DNA from: Bacteroidales bacterium
GTDB lineage: Bacteria > Bacteroidota > Bacteroidia > Bacteroidales > UBA1402
DNA: 64,000 nt
Reading direction: 5' to 3'
NCBI GenBank assembly: GCA_017468435.1
Contig: JAFUIP010000014.1
Location: forward strand, 248,001-312,000
The notes below the pieces were generated by a model. The model did not search any database and was not told the origin of the DNA. It saw only the letters and a list, made by a program, of their open reading frames with translations. The number at the start of each line of letters is the position of its first letter. Position 1 is the stretch's first letter. The position numbers and the translations under genes are program-made. This document shows positions 35,121 to 44,622 of the stretch, one piece after another.

Positions 35121-36479
35121 ATGAAAAGAACTATCAACACCTTATTATTAATCTTGCTTTTTTGGAGTCTCGGGATGCCAAGTGCCGCTGCCGACAACCA
35201 TGCGCAAAGCAGGCCCATGTCTATAGCCGATTGCATGAGTTTTGCCGTGGAAAATGCCGTTCAGGTAAAGACGATGCGATTGGAAACCGACAATGCCCGA
35301 TGGCAGCGCCGCGAAGCTATTTTGGCCATGTTTACGCCGCAAGTGCAAGCCGGCAGCTCTCTCAGTTCCAATTTCGGACGTTCGCTCGACCCGGAAACCA
35401 ATACCTATGTTTCTACTTCTTCGCTGAGCAATGCCTATTCCGTTTCGGGCGGCATGATTCTGTTCGATGGCTTTTCGGCGGTCAACAATATGAGAGTGAG
35501 CAAAACCGCCTTGCAAATGGGTATAGACAGAGAACAACTGGCCAAGGACGAAATTTGTTTGGCTACCATGGAAGCTTTCTGTAATGTGCTCTATTTCAAC
35601 AGTCTGACAAGCGTTGTGCGAGAGCAGGTAAACACGGCGAAAAGCGTACTTGAGCAGACAGAGAAGCAACTCTTGCTCGGACAGAAATCGCAAGCGGACG
35701 TGGTGGAAATGCAAGCCGAATTGGCCGACTACGAATACCGTCTCATTGATGTTCAGAATCGTTACGACGATGCTATGCTGACACTTAAAGACCTGATGTT
35801 CTGGCCTGTGGACGAGGCACTTGTCATAGATACATTGTTCGAGTTTTCTTCGTCCGAGCCAACTCTTCATGCGGCTTTAGAGTTTGCCACGCAGCACCTT
35901 CCGTCTGTCCGATTGGCCAAAGCTTCGGTGGAAAATGCCCGATATCAATTGAATACTGCCAAATGGAGTTTCGCTCCTTCGCTCTCGTTGAACATGGGCT
36001 GGTCCACGCGCTATTATACCTATCCCGATGTGGCTGATTATGAGCCTGATCCTTTTCGTTCGCAATTCAAAAACAATGGCGGGGAATATCTGCAGTTGTC
36101 ACTCAGCGTGCCGGTTTTCAATCGATTGTCTAATGTGATGAATGTGAAGAAACGTTCGAATGCATATGCGCAAGCTTCTTTGGAATATGAACAAACCTTG
36201 CGTCAGGTGGAGGCAGAAGTGCGTCGGGCAGAGCAAGATAAGCAGGCGGCCTTGGCGGCCTATCGTCAGGCAGAGAAACGTGCAGCTTTGCAAGAAGAGG
36301 CTTATCGTCTGAATAAGAAGAAGTTTCAGCAAGGACTGGTTTCTCCTCTCGATTTCAGAAAAGCTTCGGAACAATGTTTGAACGCTAAAAGCGCCTGTTT
36401 GCAAAATGAATTGCAGTATCGCATCAAAGACAGCGTGTTGGCATATTTTTCAGGAATACCTTATATAGAACAATTTTGA
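35121..36479 (+). CDS. TolC-family outer-membrane efflux protein
   Basis: The 452-residue protein has a signal peptide (residues 1-26) and the two-fold repeated coiled-coil and strand pattern of outer-membrane efflux channels, with the typical AYAQASLEYEQTLRQVEAEV and QAALAAYRQAEKRAALQ helices. It would form the outer-membrane duct of the exporter encoded downstream. It is the first gene after the sigma-54 promoter. Confidence 0.9.
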   Translation: MKRTINTLLLILLFWSLGMPSAAADNHAQSRPMSIADCMSFAVENAVQVKTMRLETDNARWQRREAILAMFTPQVQAGSSLSSNFGRSLDPETNTYVSTSSLSNAYSVSGGMILFDGFSAVNNMRVSKTALQMGIDREQLAKDEICLATMEAFCNVLYFNSLTSVVREQVNTAKSVLEQTEKQLLLGQKSQADVVEMQAELADYEYRLIDVQNRYDDAMLTLKDLMFWPVDEALVIDTLFEFSSSEPTLHAALEFATQHLPSVRLAKASVENARYQLNTAKWSFAPSLSLNMGWSTRYYTYPDVADYEPDPFRSQFKNNGGEYLQLSLSVPVFNRLSNVMNVKKRSNAYAQASLEYEQTLRQVEAEVRRAEQDKQAALAAYRQAEKRAALQEEAYRLNKKKFQQGLVSPLDFRKASEQCLNAKSACLQNELQYRIKDSVLAYFSGIPYIEQF

Positions 36480-36513
36480 AAACGTATAACAGTTTTAGAA
36501 AATCAATATCACT

Positions 36514-37770
36514 ATGGATAAAATTATCGAAAAGAAAAAAGGTATCTCATTGATTTTTACCGTAAAAGCCTTGCCTTATTGGATGGGCGCGCTCTTGTTG
36601 GCCTTTGTTATCTGGCTTTTTGTCAGAGACGATGCCACCACGCTCAGGGTTAATGCCGACACGCTTGTTGTGGGCGATGTCATTGACGGAGAATTCAACG
36701 ACTACATTCGCGTGAGCGGACAGGTTCAACCCATGACAACCATTCAGATAAGTCCGCAAGAAGGCGGAATCGTGCAGGAAATCATCATCGAAGAAGGCTC
36801 GAAATTGCAGGCGGGCGACGAAATTCTGCGCTTGAGCAACGACAATCTCGACTTGCAGATTCTCAACTCGGAGGCAGAATTGGCCGAAAAAGAAAACTTG
36901 CTTCGCAATACGCTGATTTCCATGGAACAACAACGTCTGAGCGTGCAGCAGGAGAAGCTGCAATTGCAAGTAGAGGTGAAGCGTTTGCAACGAAAATACG
37001 AGCAGAACAAGGCTTTATACGAAGATGATTTGATTGCCCGCGAGGAATTTCTTCTGGCTCAAGAAGATTACGAATTGGCTGCCGGCCGATTGCAATTGGT
37101 GCAGGAACGCGCTTTGCAAGACAGTCTTTACAGAAGCGTGGAAATCAAGCAAATGGAGGAAAGTCTCGACAATATGCGCCTGAATATGCAGATGATTCGC
37201 CGTCGGAAAGATAAGCTTACCATCAAGTCGCCCATTGACGGAGAGTTGGGTTTGCTGGATGTGGTCTTGGGGCAGTCGGTGGCCAGCGGAGCCAAGATTG
37301 GCCAGATCAATCAAATTGGTAGTTATAAGATTGAGGCACAGATAGATGAACATTACATCGATAGGGTGAGCGCCGGTCTGGAAGCCACTTTCGAACGTCA
37401 GCATGAGTCTTTTGCGGCCGTCATTCGCAAGGTGTATCCCGAAGTGCGCGATGGCAAATTCAAGGCCGATTTCAAATTCAGCGGCGAACAGCCGGGCAAC
37501 ATCCGCACCGGACAAACGTATTATTTGAACCTGCAATTGGGACAAGCCGAAAACGCCATTCTCGTTCCGCGAGGCACTTTTTATCAGCGCACCGGAGGCA
37601 AATGGATTTACGTTTTGTCGCCCGAAGGAGGAAAGGCCGTGAAGCGGGATATTCGCATCGGTCGTCAGAATCCGCAGTATTACGAGGTGCTGGAAGGCTT
37701 GCAGGCCGGCGAGAAAGTCATCATTTCCGGCTACGATAACTTTGGCGACAATGAAGTGTTGGTATTCTAA
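36514..37770 (+). CDS. HlyD/MacA-type periplasmic adaptor subunit
   Basis: The 418-residue protein has one N-terminal membrane segment (about residues 21-39), a biotinyl-lipoyl-like part (SPQEGGIVQEIIIEEGSKLQ), a long coiled coil (about 105-225), the matching half DKLTIKSPIDGELGLLDV, a beta-barrel and a C-terminal membrane-proximal domain. It links the inner-membrane ABC permeases to TolC. It lies 34 bp after tolC. Confidence 0.9.
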   Translation: MDKIIEKKKGISLIFTVKALPYWMGALLLAFVIWLFVRDDATTLRVNADTLVVGDVIDGEFNDYIRVSGQVQPMTTIQISPQEGGIVQEIIIEEGSKLQAGDEILRLSNDNLDLQILNSEAELAEKENLLRNTLISMEQQRLSVQQEKLQLQVEVKRLQRKYEQNKALYEDDLIAREEFLLAQEDYELAAGRLQLVQERALQDSLYRSVEIKQMEESLDNMRLNMQMIRRRKDKLTIKSPIDGELGLLDVVLGQSVASGAKIGQINQIGSYKIEAQIDEHYIDRVSAGLEATFERQHESFAAVIRKVYPEVRDGKFKADFKFSGEQPGNIRTGQTYYLNLQLGQAENAILVPRGTFYQRTGGKWIYVLSPEGGKAVKRDIRIGRQNPQYYEVLEGLQAGEKVIISGYDNFGDNEVLVF

Positions 37771-37799
37771 TAATTTATTTATCAGGTATTTGAACTAAT

Positions 37800-40139
37800 A
37801 TGAAAATTAAAGAAATAATCGTCAAGTCTTTGTCTTTGGGTGTTGGTTTGGCTGTGGCCACTTTGTTCATTGCCATGCTCTGTCACAGAATGAGTTACGA
37901 TAGATGTTACCATCGTCCACAGCAGATTTATCAGATTCGCACACATTATAGTCAACAAGCAGAATCATACGATTACGACAATGTTTCAGGTGCTGTGGCG
38001 CCGGGATTCAGAAGCAATGTGCCGGGCGTGGAAACTGCCACTCGTTGGACGTATATCTGGAACAGCGAAAAGTTTATCGACGAAGAGAAACACGTTTTAG
38101 AAGGTTCTCCTCTCGTGGTCGATACCTGTTTCTTCGATGTTTTCACTACGGAAATTTTGGCCGGCGATCCTAAGCATGCACTCGCTCAACAAGCCTGCGC
38201 GATGGTTTCCGAAAGTTTTGCCGAGAAATTGGGCGGCATCTCGCAAGCCATTGGAAAGGTGATTTACAACGAAGAATTGCCTGAGTTTCTCATAACGGTG
38301 AGCGGCGTTTTCAAAGATTTTCCCCACAATTGTTCGGTAGAACACGATGTGCTTATTTCGATGGAAAGTTTGTACAAGACTTCGACGGACAATTGGATTG
38401 GTAACGATCGATACAGAGGTTTTGTTCGTTTGGCAGAAGGTACCGACCCCGATATGTTGGCTCCGGCTATCCGTCTGATGCAGGAAAAGAATTATCCGGC
38501 AGATGTGATTCAAATGGCGCAGACTTCGGGCATTGACATTCGTTATTTTCTTACGCCGCTGACGCAAATGTACATTTCTATTCCGCAAGTTAAAAATACG
38601 ATGCTTATCATTATCGTGGTGGCTATATTGCTTATCTTGATATCCTTGATGAATTATGTGTTGATGTCTGTATCGGCTTTGGTCAACAGGTCGAAGGAAA
38701 TGGGCGTGCGCAAATGTTACGGCGCCGAGAAGGGGAATATCTACGGCATCATGGCCAAAGAGGCGGCTATCGATATTGTGGCGGCCATGGCCATCGTGGC
38801 AGTTGTTTTGTTGTCGCTCAAACCCATAATCGAAGATTTCTTCGGCTATCCGATGGAGGAACTGTTCGGACAAGTTACTTATATCACGCTTGCGGTAGTG
38901 GCACTTATTGTTTTTGCCGTGGCCGCCTTGCTGCCAGGTTATCTGTATTCGAGAATTCCGGTTTCGGCCGCCATCAAGAATTATAGGGAGAGCAGACGCG
39001 TGTGGAAGTTGGCTTTGCTTTTCCTTCAGACCGCGATTTGTACGCTCCTGTTTACCTTGGTCAGTGTCATCAGTGCCCAATACCAGAAAGCGGTAAACGA
39101 TAAGCCCGGATATAATTATCAAGACTTGCTGTGGACGGTGCTTACCGGTACCGACAAGACTCGACATCAAGGCATTATCGACGATCTGAAAACATTGCCC
39201 GAAGTGGTAGATGTACAAATGTCATATAGCTTGCCGCTCGATTATAGCTCGGGAAACAATGTCTTGTTGCATGGCGAAGAATACAAAGAACTATTCAACA
39301 TAGCCGATCAATACCAAAGCACTGCCGGTCTTTTCGAAATGCTGGAGATTCCTTTTATCGAAGGACGATTCCCTCAAAGCGAAACGGAAGTGGCAGTGAG
39401 CGAAAGCTTTGTCGAAAAAATGATGGAGTTTCAAGATTGGAGCGATGGCGCTGTGGGCAAGCAAGTCGGGTTTACCGAACATGTCAACAAACATCCTCAT
39501 GGATTTACCATTAGCGGAGTGTATAAAGACTACAGAATCAACACTTTAACCAAGCAAGATACGCGTGCCAGCATCAAATTCTTAGGCAAGGTGGGTGAGC
39601 ATCACATGCCATTCATGGCCATCAAGGTGAGGAATGTTTCTCGCGAAAGCATCGACAAAGTGGAAGCACTGATACAGTCGCATATCGAACACAAGGATAT
39701 AGAAGTGAAGGCTTACAAGGACTCCATGCGCGAGGCTTATTCCGAAGAGAGAAAAATGAGAAACACGGTCTTTGTCGGTTGTGTCGTTTCCATTCTTATT
39801 GCCCTTTTTGGATTAATAGGATATATCCGTGACGAGTCGCAGCGCAGAAGTAAGGAAATGGCCGTGCGCAAAATCAATGGTGCAAGCGCCAAAGAAATCA
39901 TAGGAGTTTATGTGGCAGAAATCGTCAAACTTTGCGTGCCGGCCATGATATTTGGCAATATCGGCGCATATTTTGCTTCGATGGTCTGGCTCAAGAATTT
40001 CTCGGAGAAAATAGCTTTGTTGCCTTGGTACTTTATCCTTGCCGATGTGGTGATTCTCTTGCTTGTGGTGGCTTGTGTCGTTTTGAACAGCCTTCGCATA
40101 TCGCGCAGCAATCCGGTGGAATCGCTCAAAAATGAGTAG
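37800..40139 (+). CDS. FtsX/MacB-type ABC transporter permease (first)
   Basis: The 779-residue protein has an N-terminal membrane segment, a large periplasmic domain, then three segments near residues 265-395, a second periplasmic part and three C-terminal segments: the eight-pass layout of MacB-like permeases duplicated in Bacteroidota exporters. Typical FtsX motifs appear twice (RSKEMGVRKCYGAEKGNIYG; RSKEMAVRKINGASAKEIIG). No ATPase domain is attached; it pairs with the following ATPase. Confidence 0.9.
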   Translation: MKIKEIIVKSLSLGVGLAVATLFIAMLCHRMSYDRCYHRPQQIYQIRTHYSQQAESYDYDNVSGAVAPGFRSNVPGVETATRWTYIWNSEKFIDEEKHVLEGSPLVVDTCFFDVFTTEILAGDPKHALAQQACAMVSESFAEKLGGISQAIGKVIYNEELPEFLITVSGVFKDFPHNCSVEHDVLISMESLYKTSTDNWIGNDRYRGFVRLAEGTDPDMLAPAIRLMQEKNYPADVIQMAQTSGIDIRYFLTPLTQMYISIPQVKNTMLIIIVVAILLILISLMNYVLMSVSALVNRSKEMGVRKCYGAEKGNIYGIMAKEAAIDIVAAMAIVAVVLLSLKPIIEDFFGYPMEELFGQVTYITLAVVALIVFAVAALLPGYLYSRIPVSAAIKNYRESRRVWKLALLFLQTAICTLLFTLVSVISAQYQKAVNDKPGYNYQDLLWTVLTGTDKTRHQGIIDDLKTLPEVVDVQMSYSLPLDYSSGNNVLLHGEEYKELFNIADQYQSTAGLFEMLEIPFIEGRFPQSETEVAVSESFVEKMMEFQDWSDGAVGKQVGFTEHVNKHPHGFTISGVYKDYRINTLTKQDTRASIKFLGKVGEHHMPFMAIKVRNVSRESIDKVEALIQSHIEHKDIEVKAYKDSMREAYSEERKMRNTVFVGCVVSILIALFGLIGYIRDESQRRSKEMAVRKINGASAKEIIGVYVAEIVKLCVPAMIFGNIGAYFASMVWLKNFSEKIALLPWYFILADVVILLLVVACVVLNSLRISRSNPVESLKNE

Positions 40140-40180
40140 TAGGATGATAATAAACAGAAACAATTAATAACTATACAACT

Positions 40181-40861
40181 ATGATTAAAGTAACAGATCT
40201 CAGTAAAATTTTCCGTACGGAGGAAATCGAAACCACTGCATTGAATCAGGTTTCGTTCCAAATTGAAGAAGGTGAATTCGTGGCCATCATGGGGCCTTCG
40301 GGTTGTGGTAAATCTACCTTGTTGAACATTCTTGGCCTGCTCGATAATCCTACCGACGGCAGTTATCTGCTTCTTGGCCAGGAAGTGGCAAAACTCAAGG
40401 AAAAAGATCGCACCAAGTTTCGCAAGGGTAATATCGGTTTTGTGTTCCAAAGTTTCAATCTCATAGACGAGTTGAATGTTTTCGAAAACGTGGAATTGCC
40501 TTTGCGTTATTTGAACATTGGCGCCGCGGAACGCAAGAAGCGCGTTACCGAAATGCTTAAACGTATGAATATCAGCCATAGAGCCAAGCATTTCCCGCAG
40601 CAATTGTCAGGAGGTCAGCAGCAACGTGTGGCCATTGCCCGCGCCGTGGTCTCCAATCCGAAACTGATTCTGGCCGACGAACCTACGGGTAATCTCGACT
40701 CGAAGAATGGCAAAGAAGTGATGGACTTGCTTACCGAACTCAACGCCGAGGGTACCACCATCGTCATGGTGACTCACTCACAGAAAGATGCAGCGGTGGC
40801 GCAACGTATTATCAATCTCTTCGACGGCCGTATTGTGAGCGACGTTAAAAACGAATTGTAA
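40181..40861 (+). CDS. ABC transporter ATP-binding protein (MacB/LolD type)
   Basis: The 226-residue ATPase shows Walker [10 protein letters not shown], the Q-loop, signature [14 protein letters not shown] and Walker [12 protein letters not shown]. It lies between the two permeases and should energise both. Substrate unknown: homologous exporters carry antibiotics, lipoproteins or peptides. Confidence 0.93.
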   Translation: MIKVTDLSKIFRTEEIETTALNQVSFQIEEGEFVAIMGPSGCGKSTLLNILGLLDNPTDGSYLLLGQEVAKLKEKDRTKFRKGNIGFVFQSFNLIDELNVFENVELPLRYLNIGAAERKKRVTEMLKRMNISHRAKHFPQQLSGGQQQRVAIARAVVSNPKLILADEPTGNLDSKNGKEVMDLLTELNAEGTTIVMVTHSQKDAAVAQRIINLFDGRIVSDVKNEL

Positions 40862-40872
40862 AAAAACATCAG

Positions 40873-43314
40873 ATGACAACATTTTCTTTCATAAAAAGAG
40901 GCGGCTCCGCTGTGTCGAGTTTTCTTAACGTGCTGGGCATGGCGGTGGCTTTCGCCGCATTTTATATCATTTTGGTTCAGGTAAATTACGATCTGAATTT
41001 CAACAAAGGCGTCAAAGATTCGGAAAAGATCTTCGTGATGTCGTCCAGCGTGATGAGCGAAGACGGCAAGCGTCAGTTGTATTATTGTCGTCCTTTGGCC
41101 GAATTGATTATAGAAGTTTCTCCTAACATTGAGTACAGCGGCATTATGGAAATTATCAACCATAATGAGGGTAAGTATTGGTATAATGAGGGTAAGTATT
41201 GGGTAGAAGAAAACGGCGAACGCAGAGAAATCCATTTCAAGAATATGTCTGCCATGAGCGGAACGGCTTTCAAGGCTTTGGGTTTTGAGGCGGTGAGCGG
41301 CTCTTTGGACGATATTATCGATCATAGAACGCTGGCCATCAGCGAAACGGTGGCCAAAAGATTCAATCTCGAGGTGGGAATGAGCCTGAACTTTGAGGAA
41401 CACAAGGAGGTCAAAACCATTAAGGCCATTTATAAGGATATGCCTAAAAATTCTCATTTCAGAGATATTGAATCCATTGTCAATGTGCGCGATAATGGTA
41501 TTGATATTTTTAACGAATGGGGACACAACTACTTTGTGAAATTGTACGATGAAACGCAGGAAAAAGATATGGAAGATAACCTGCGCGAGGTGCTTCGCAA
41601 GTATTTTGTTGAGCAATATTTCGGAGGTATGTCGCCCGAATCGCAAGGCATGTCACGCGAGCAGTTCGATATGGCGGTGAACCGTATGCTCGATATGGCG
41701 CAATGCGATCTCATTCCCTTGGAAGATCTTTATTTTGCCGATAATTTGCGTACGCCCATAGAGCACGGAAACAAAACGACCACCATTATCTTGCTTTTGG
41801 TCGCTATCTTGGTAGTGGGCATTGCTTTTATCAACTATATCAACTTTTTCTTCGCCTTGGTGCCGGAACGCATTCGAGCCGTCAATACGAAAAAAGTCTT
41901 GGGAAGTTCTCGTACTGCATTGATTCTGAGCACGCTCAAAGAAAGTTTCTGGCTCATCTTGATGGCGCTTGCTGTGGCCGCTATATTGGTGATGCTTTTT
42001 AACATGACGCAACTGACGCATCTTATTTCTGCATCGACTCAATTCTCGGACAATGTGCCTGTGCTATTGTTGACCTTGCTTATTGCCATAGTTATTTCGT
42101 TGGTAGCCAGTCTGTATCCGGCTTTCTACATTACTTCTTTCGAGCCCGCCATGGTGTTGAAAGGCTCTTTTGCGGCCACCACTGCCGGGCGTCGTTTGCG
42201 CTATGTGCTTATCGGACTGCAGTTTGTCATTTCCATCACTTTGATTGTCTGTTCTACTTTCATCAGTTTGCAGCGTCGTTATATGATCAATTTCGACATA
42301 GGAATCGACAAGGAACAATTGTTGTATGTGCATACTTCGGAATATATTGGCAGCAATGCTGAGGCAGTAGAAGAACAACTCAAAACAAATCCGCAGATTA
42401 CAGATGTCACATGGGGCGCCGGCAATTTTCTCGCTTTCGAACGAATGTCTTGGGGTCGCGAATGGAAAGATCGCCTGATTAATTTTCAGTGCTATCCTGT
42501 GGCTACCAATTTTGTGGAATTCATGGGAATAGAAATGACGGAAGGACGTTCTTTCTTGCCGCAAGACAAAAATTGCGAGAATGGTGTGTTCATCTTTAAC
42601 GAAAGCGCCCGTCGGCAATTCGGCATGACGCTCCATGACAGAATTCATGGCCACGCCGGCCAGGTTGAGATTGTGGGTTTTTGCGACGATTTTTGTTTCC
42701 AATCGCTGAAAGAAGAAGTTTCGCCCTTTGCGCTCTATGTTTTCGGTGCTGATCCTTGGTGGCATCCTTCCACCATTTTTATCCGAGTGGCCGCAAATGC
42801 CGATTATGCGCAAGTGATGAAGCATATCGGAACGGTGCTGAGCCAATGGGATGCGGTGAATTCGCCCGACGAATGGCAGATTTCTTTCTTCGACGAAAAC
42901 CTGAATGATACCTACAAGAAAGAACAATCTTTGTCGCAATTGATAGGCTTGTTTACGCTCATTGCCATCATTATCTCGCTCATGGGAGTGTTTGGCCTGG
43001 TGATGTTCGAAACGCAATACCGTCGCAAGGAAATTGCGCTGCGAAGAGTGAACGGCGCTTCCGTCAACGAGATTCTGGCCATGTTTAGCCGTCGTTTCGT
43101 GAAAATCGTGCTGGTGTGCTTTGTGCTTGCAGCTCCCCTGAGCTGGCTCATCGTGAACCGTTATCTTTCTACATTCGCGCATCGCTGCCCCATGTACTGG
43201 TGGGTGTTTGTGCTGGCTTTGCTGGCTGTTTTGTCTGTCACCGTCCTGGTGGTTGTCTTGCGAACTTGGCGCGCAGCTACGGCTCATCCGGCAGAAGCTT
43301 TGAAGACGGAATAA
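40873..43314 (+). CDS. FtsX/MacB-type ABC transporter permease (second)
   Basis: The 813-residue protein has the same layout as the first permease, with FtsX regions near residues 300-430 (PERIRAVNTKKVLGSSRTAL) and 680-810 (RRKEIALRRVNGASVNEILA). It begins 11 bp after the ATPase gene. A 21-bp tandem duplication at 41162-41203 repeats the segment NEGKYWY/NEGKYWV in the first periplasmic domain. Confidence 0.9.
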   Translation: MTTFSFIKRGGSAVSSFLNVLGMAVAFAAFYIILVQVNYDLNFNKGVKDSEKIFVMSSSVMSEDGKRQLYYCRPLAELIIEVSPNIEYSGIMEIINHNEGKYWYNEGKYWVEENGERREIHFKNMSAMSGTAFKALGFEAVSGSLDDIIDHRTLAISETVAKRFNLEVGMSLNFEEHKEVKTIKAIYKDMPKNSHFRDIESIVNVRDNGIDIFNEWGHNYFVKLYDETQEKDMEDNLREVLRKYFVEQYFGGMSPESQGMSREQFDMAVNRMLDMAQCDLIPLEDLYFADNLRTPIEHGNKTTTIILLLVAILVVGIAFINYINFFFALVPERIRAVNTKKVLGSSRTALILSTLKESFWLILMALAVAAILVMLFNMTQLTHLISASTQFSDNVPVLLLTLLIAIVISLVASLYPAFYITSFEPAMVLKGSFAATTAGRRLRYVLIGLQFVISITLIVCSTFISLQRRYMINFDIGIDKEQLLYVHTSEYIGSNAEAVEEQLKTNPQITDVTWGAGNFLAFERMSWGREWKDRLINFQCYPVATNFVEFMGIEMTEGRSFLPQDKNCENGVFIFNESARRQFGMTLHDRIHGHAGQVEIVGFCDDFCFQSLKEEVSPFALYVFGADPWWHPSTIFIRVAANADYAQVMKHIGTVLSQWDAVNSPDEWQISFFDENLNDTYKKEQSLSQLIGLFTLIAIIISLMGVFGLVMFETQYRRKEIALRRVNGASVNEILAMFSRRFVKIVLVCFVLAAPLSWLIVNRYLSTFAHRCPMYWWVFVLALLAVLSVTVLVVVLRTWRAATAHPAEALKTE
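41162..41203 (+). repeat. 21-bp tandem duplication inside the second permease gene
   Basis: Two adjacent 21-bp copies differ only at the last base and encode seven repeated residues, without frameshift. Confidence 0.9.
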
Positions 43315-43329
43315 AGCTGTTTTTTGAAC

Positions 43330-43388
43330 AATTTGCTTTTTGCGGAGAGCATTTTTTGTGGAAATTTGCTTTTTGCAAAAAGCATTTT
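43330..43388. repeat. Imperfect direct repeat upstream of the DUF4143 ATPase gene
   Basis: AATTTGCTTTTTGC-N4-AGCATTTT occurs at about 43330-43355 and again at 43363-43388. The second copy includes a perfect 16-bp palindrome (43368-43383). The repeats overlap the promoter at 43365-43397. Confidence 0.7.
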
Positions 43389-43397
43389 ATATATTTG
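43365..43397 (+). promoter_or_regulatory. Own promoter of the DUF4143 ATPase gene
   Basis: TTTG at 43365-43368 and TATATTTG at 43390-43397 (TAnnTTTG) are 21 nt apart, so a housekeeping-type promoter lies between the export genes and the ATPase. The start codon is 17 bp downstream. Confidence 0.6.
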
Positions 43398-43413
43398 CAA
43401 AAATTATATACCA

Positions 43414-44613
43414 ATGGATAGGTTATTTGCAAAGCATGCTATTTACATGGCGGAAACACCTATGGATATTATCCGTGACACGATGAATGATATTCAGTGG
43501 GATGCCCGTCTTTTGTCAATCAAAGGCCCTAAGGGTGTAGGTAAAACCACCTTGCTCAAGCAATTTCTGAAGTTGAATTATCCTCCGGGAAGCCGTAAAT
43601 GTCTGTATTGTTCGGTCGATTCTATCTATTTTTCTACCCATAGTCTGCTCGATTTGGCCGATGAATTTGTTAAAATGGGCGGGGAAAGATTGGTTCTCGA
43701 CGAAATACATAAGTACGAACATTGGAGTGCAGAAATCAAAGAAATCTACGATTTGTATCCGCGTCTGAAGGTGGCTATCAGTGGCTCTTCGTTGTTGCAG
43801 ATTTTGAATGGTGATGCCGATTTGTCTAGAAGATGTGTCCCGTATCATTTGCAAGGTTTGTCATTCAGAGAGTTCCTTAGATTTGATAAAGGGATAGATT
43901 TTCCTGTTTGGAAATGGGAAGATATTCTTGCTCGTCCTTGGGATTTGTGTCAGCTTGTCAAAAGTAAGTGCTATCCGCTGGCTTGTTTCGCAGATTATCT
44001 GAAACGCGGTTATTATCCATTTTATTACGAAAATCCGAGTACCTATTTCACCTCCATCGAAAATGTGTTGAATTATATCATCGATTTTGAGTTGCCGCAG
44101 GTTAGAAAGGTAGATATTGCCAATACGCGAAAAATGAAATCCTTGTTGTATGTCTTGGCCAATCAAGTTCCTTTTTTGGTGGATATCAGCAATTTGGCGG
44201 CAAAAACGGGTATGGAAAGAAATACGGTGCTAGCTTATCTGAAATATCTGGACGAGGCAAAGTTGATTCATCTGCTATATTCGGATTTGAGCTCTGTAAA
44301 AAAGATGCAGAAGCCGGACAAGATTTATATTGACAATACCAATCTGTTGAATGCTATTGCAAATAACGGCGGTGATATCGGAACTATACGCGAAATATTT
44401 GCGGTGAACCAGTTGTCGTATGCCCATAAAGTGGAGTATGGAAAGAAAAATGGAGATTTTCTGGTCGATTCTACCGCAACCATCGAGATTGGTGGTAAGG
44501 ATAAAGGCTTTAAACAAATTGCAGATCTTCCTGATTCTTACGTGTTTGCCGATGGAATTGAGTTTCCCGACGGAGCTAAGATTCCTTTGTGGACTTTGGG
44601 ATTTTTATATTGA
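43414..44613 (+). CDS. AAA-type ATPase with DUF4143 domain
   Basis: The 399-residue protein has Walker A GPKGVGKTT near residue 34, Walker B (ERLVLDEIHKYEHW), the RVKVAISGSS-like sensor (LKVAISGSSLLQIL) and a C-terminal DUF4143 nuclease-like fold (KKNGDFLVDSTATIEIGG). The family is widespread in Bacteroidota, often horizontally mobile, and its function is unsettled. It has its own promoter and is AT-richer than the flanking efflux and regulator genes, so it looks like an inserted cargo gene. The ATG at 43414 is preferred over an upstream TTG. Confidence 0.85.
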   Translation: MDRLFAKHAIYMAETPMDIIRDTMNDIQWDARLLSIKGPKGVGKTTLLKQFLKLNYPPGSRKCLYCSVDSIYFSTHSLLDLADEFVKMGGERLVLDEIHKYEHWSAEIKEIYDLYPRLKVAISGSSLLQILNGDADLSRRCVPYHLQGLSFREFLRFDKGIDFPVWKWEDILARPWDLCQLVKSKCYPLACFADYLKRGYYPFYYENPSTYFTSIENVLNYIIDFELPQVRKVDIANTRKMKSLLYVLANQVPFLVDISNLAAKTGMERNTVLAYLKYLDEAKLIHLLYSDLSSVKKMQKPDKIYIDNTNLLNAIANNGGDIGTIREIFAVNQLSYAHKVEYGKKNGDFLVDSTATIEIGGKDKGFKQIADLPDSYVFADGIEFPDGAKIPLWTLGFLY

Positions 44614-44622
44614 TGCTTTACT

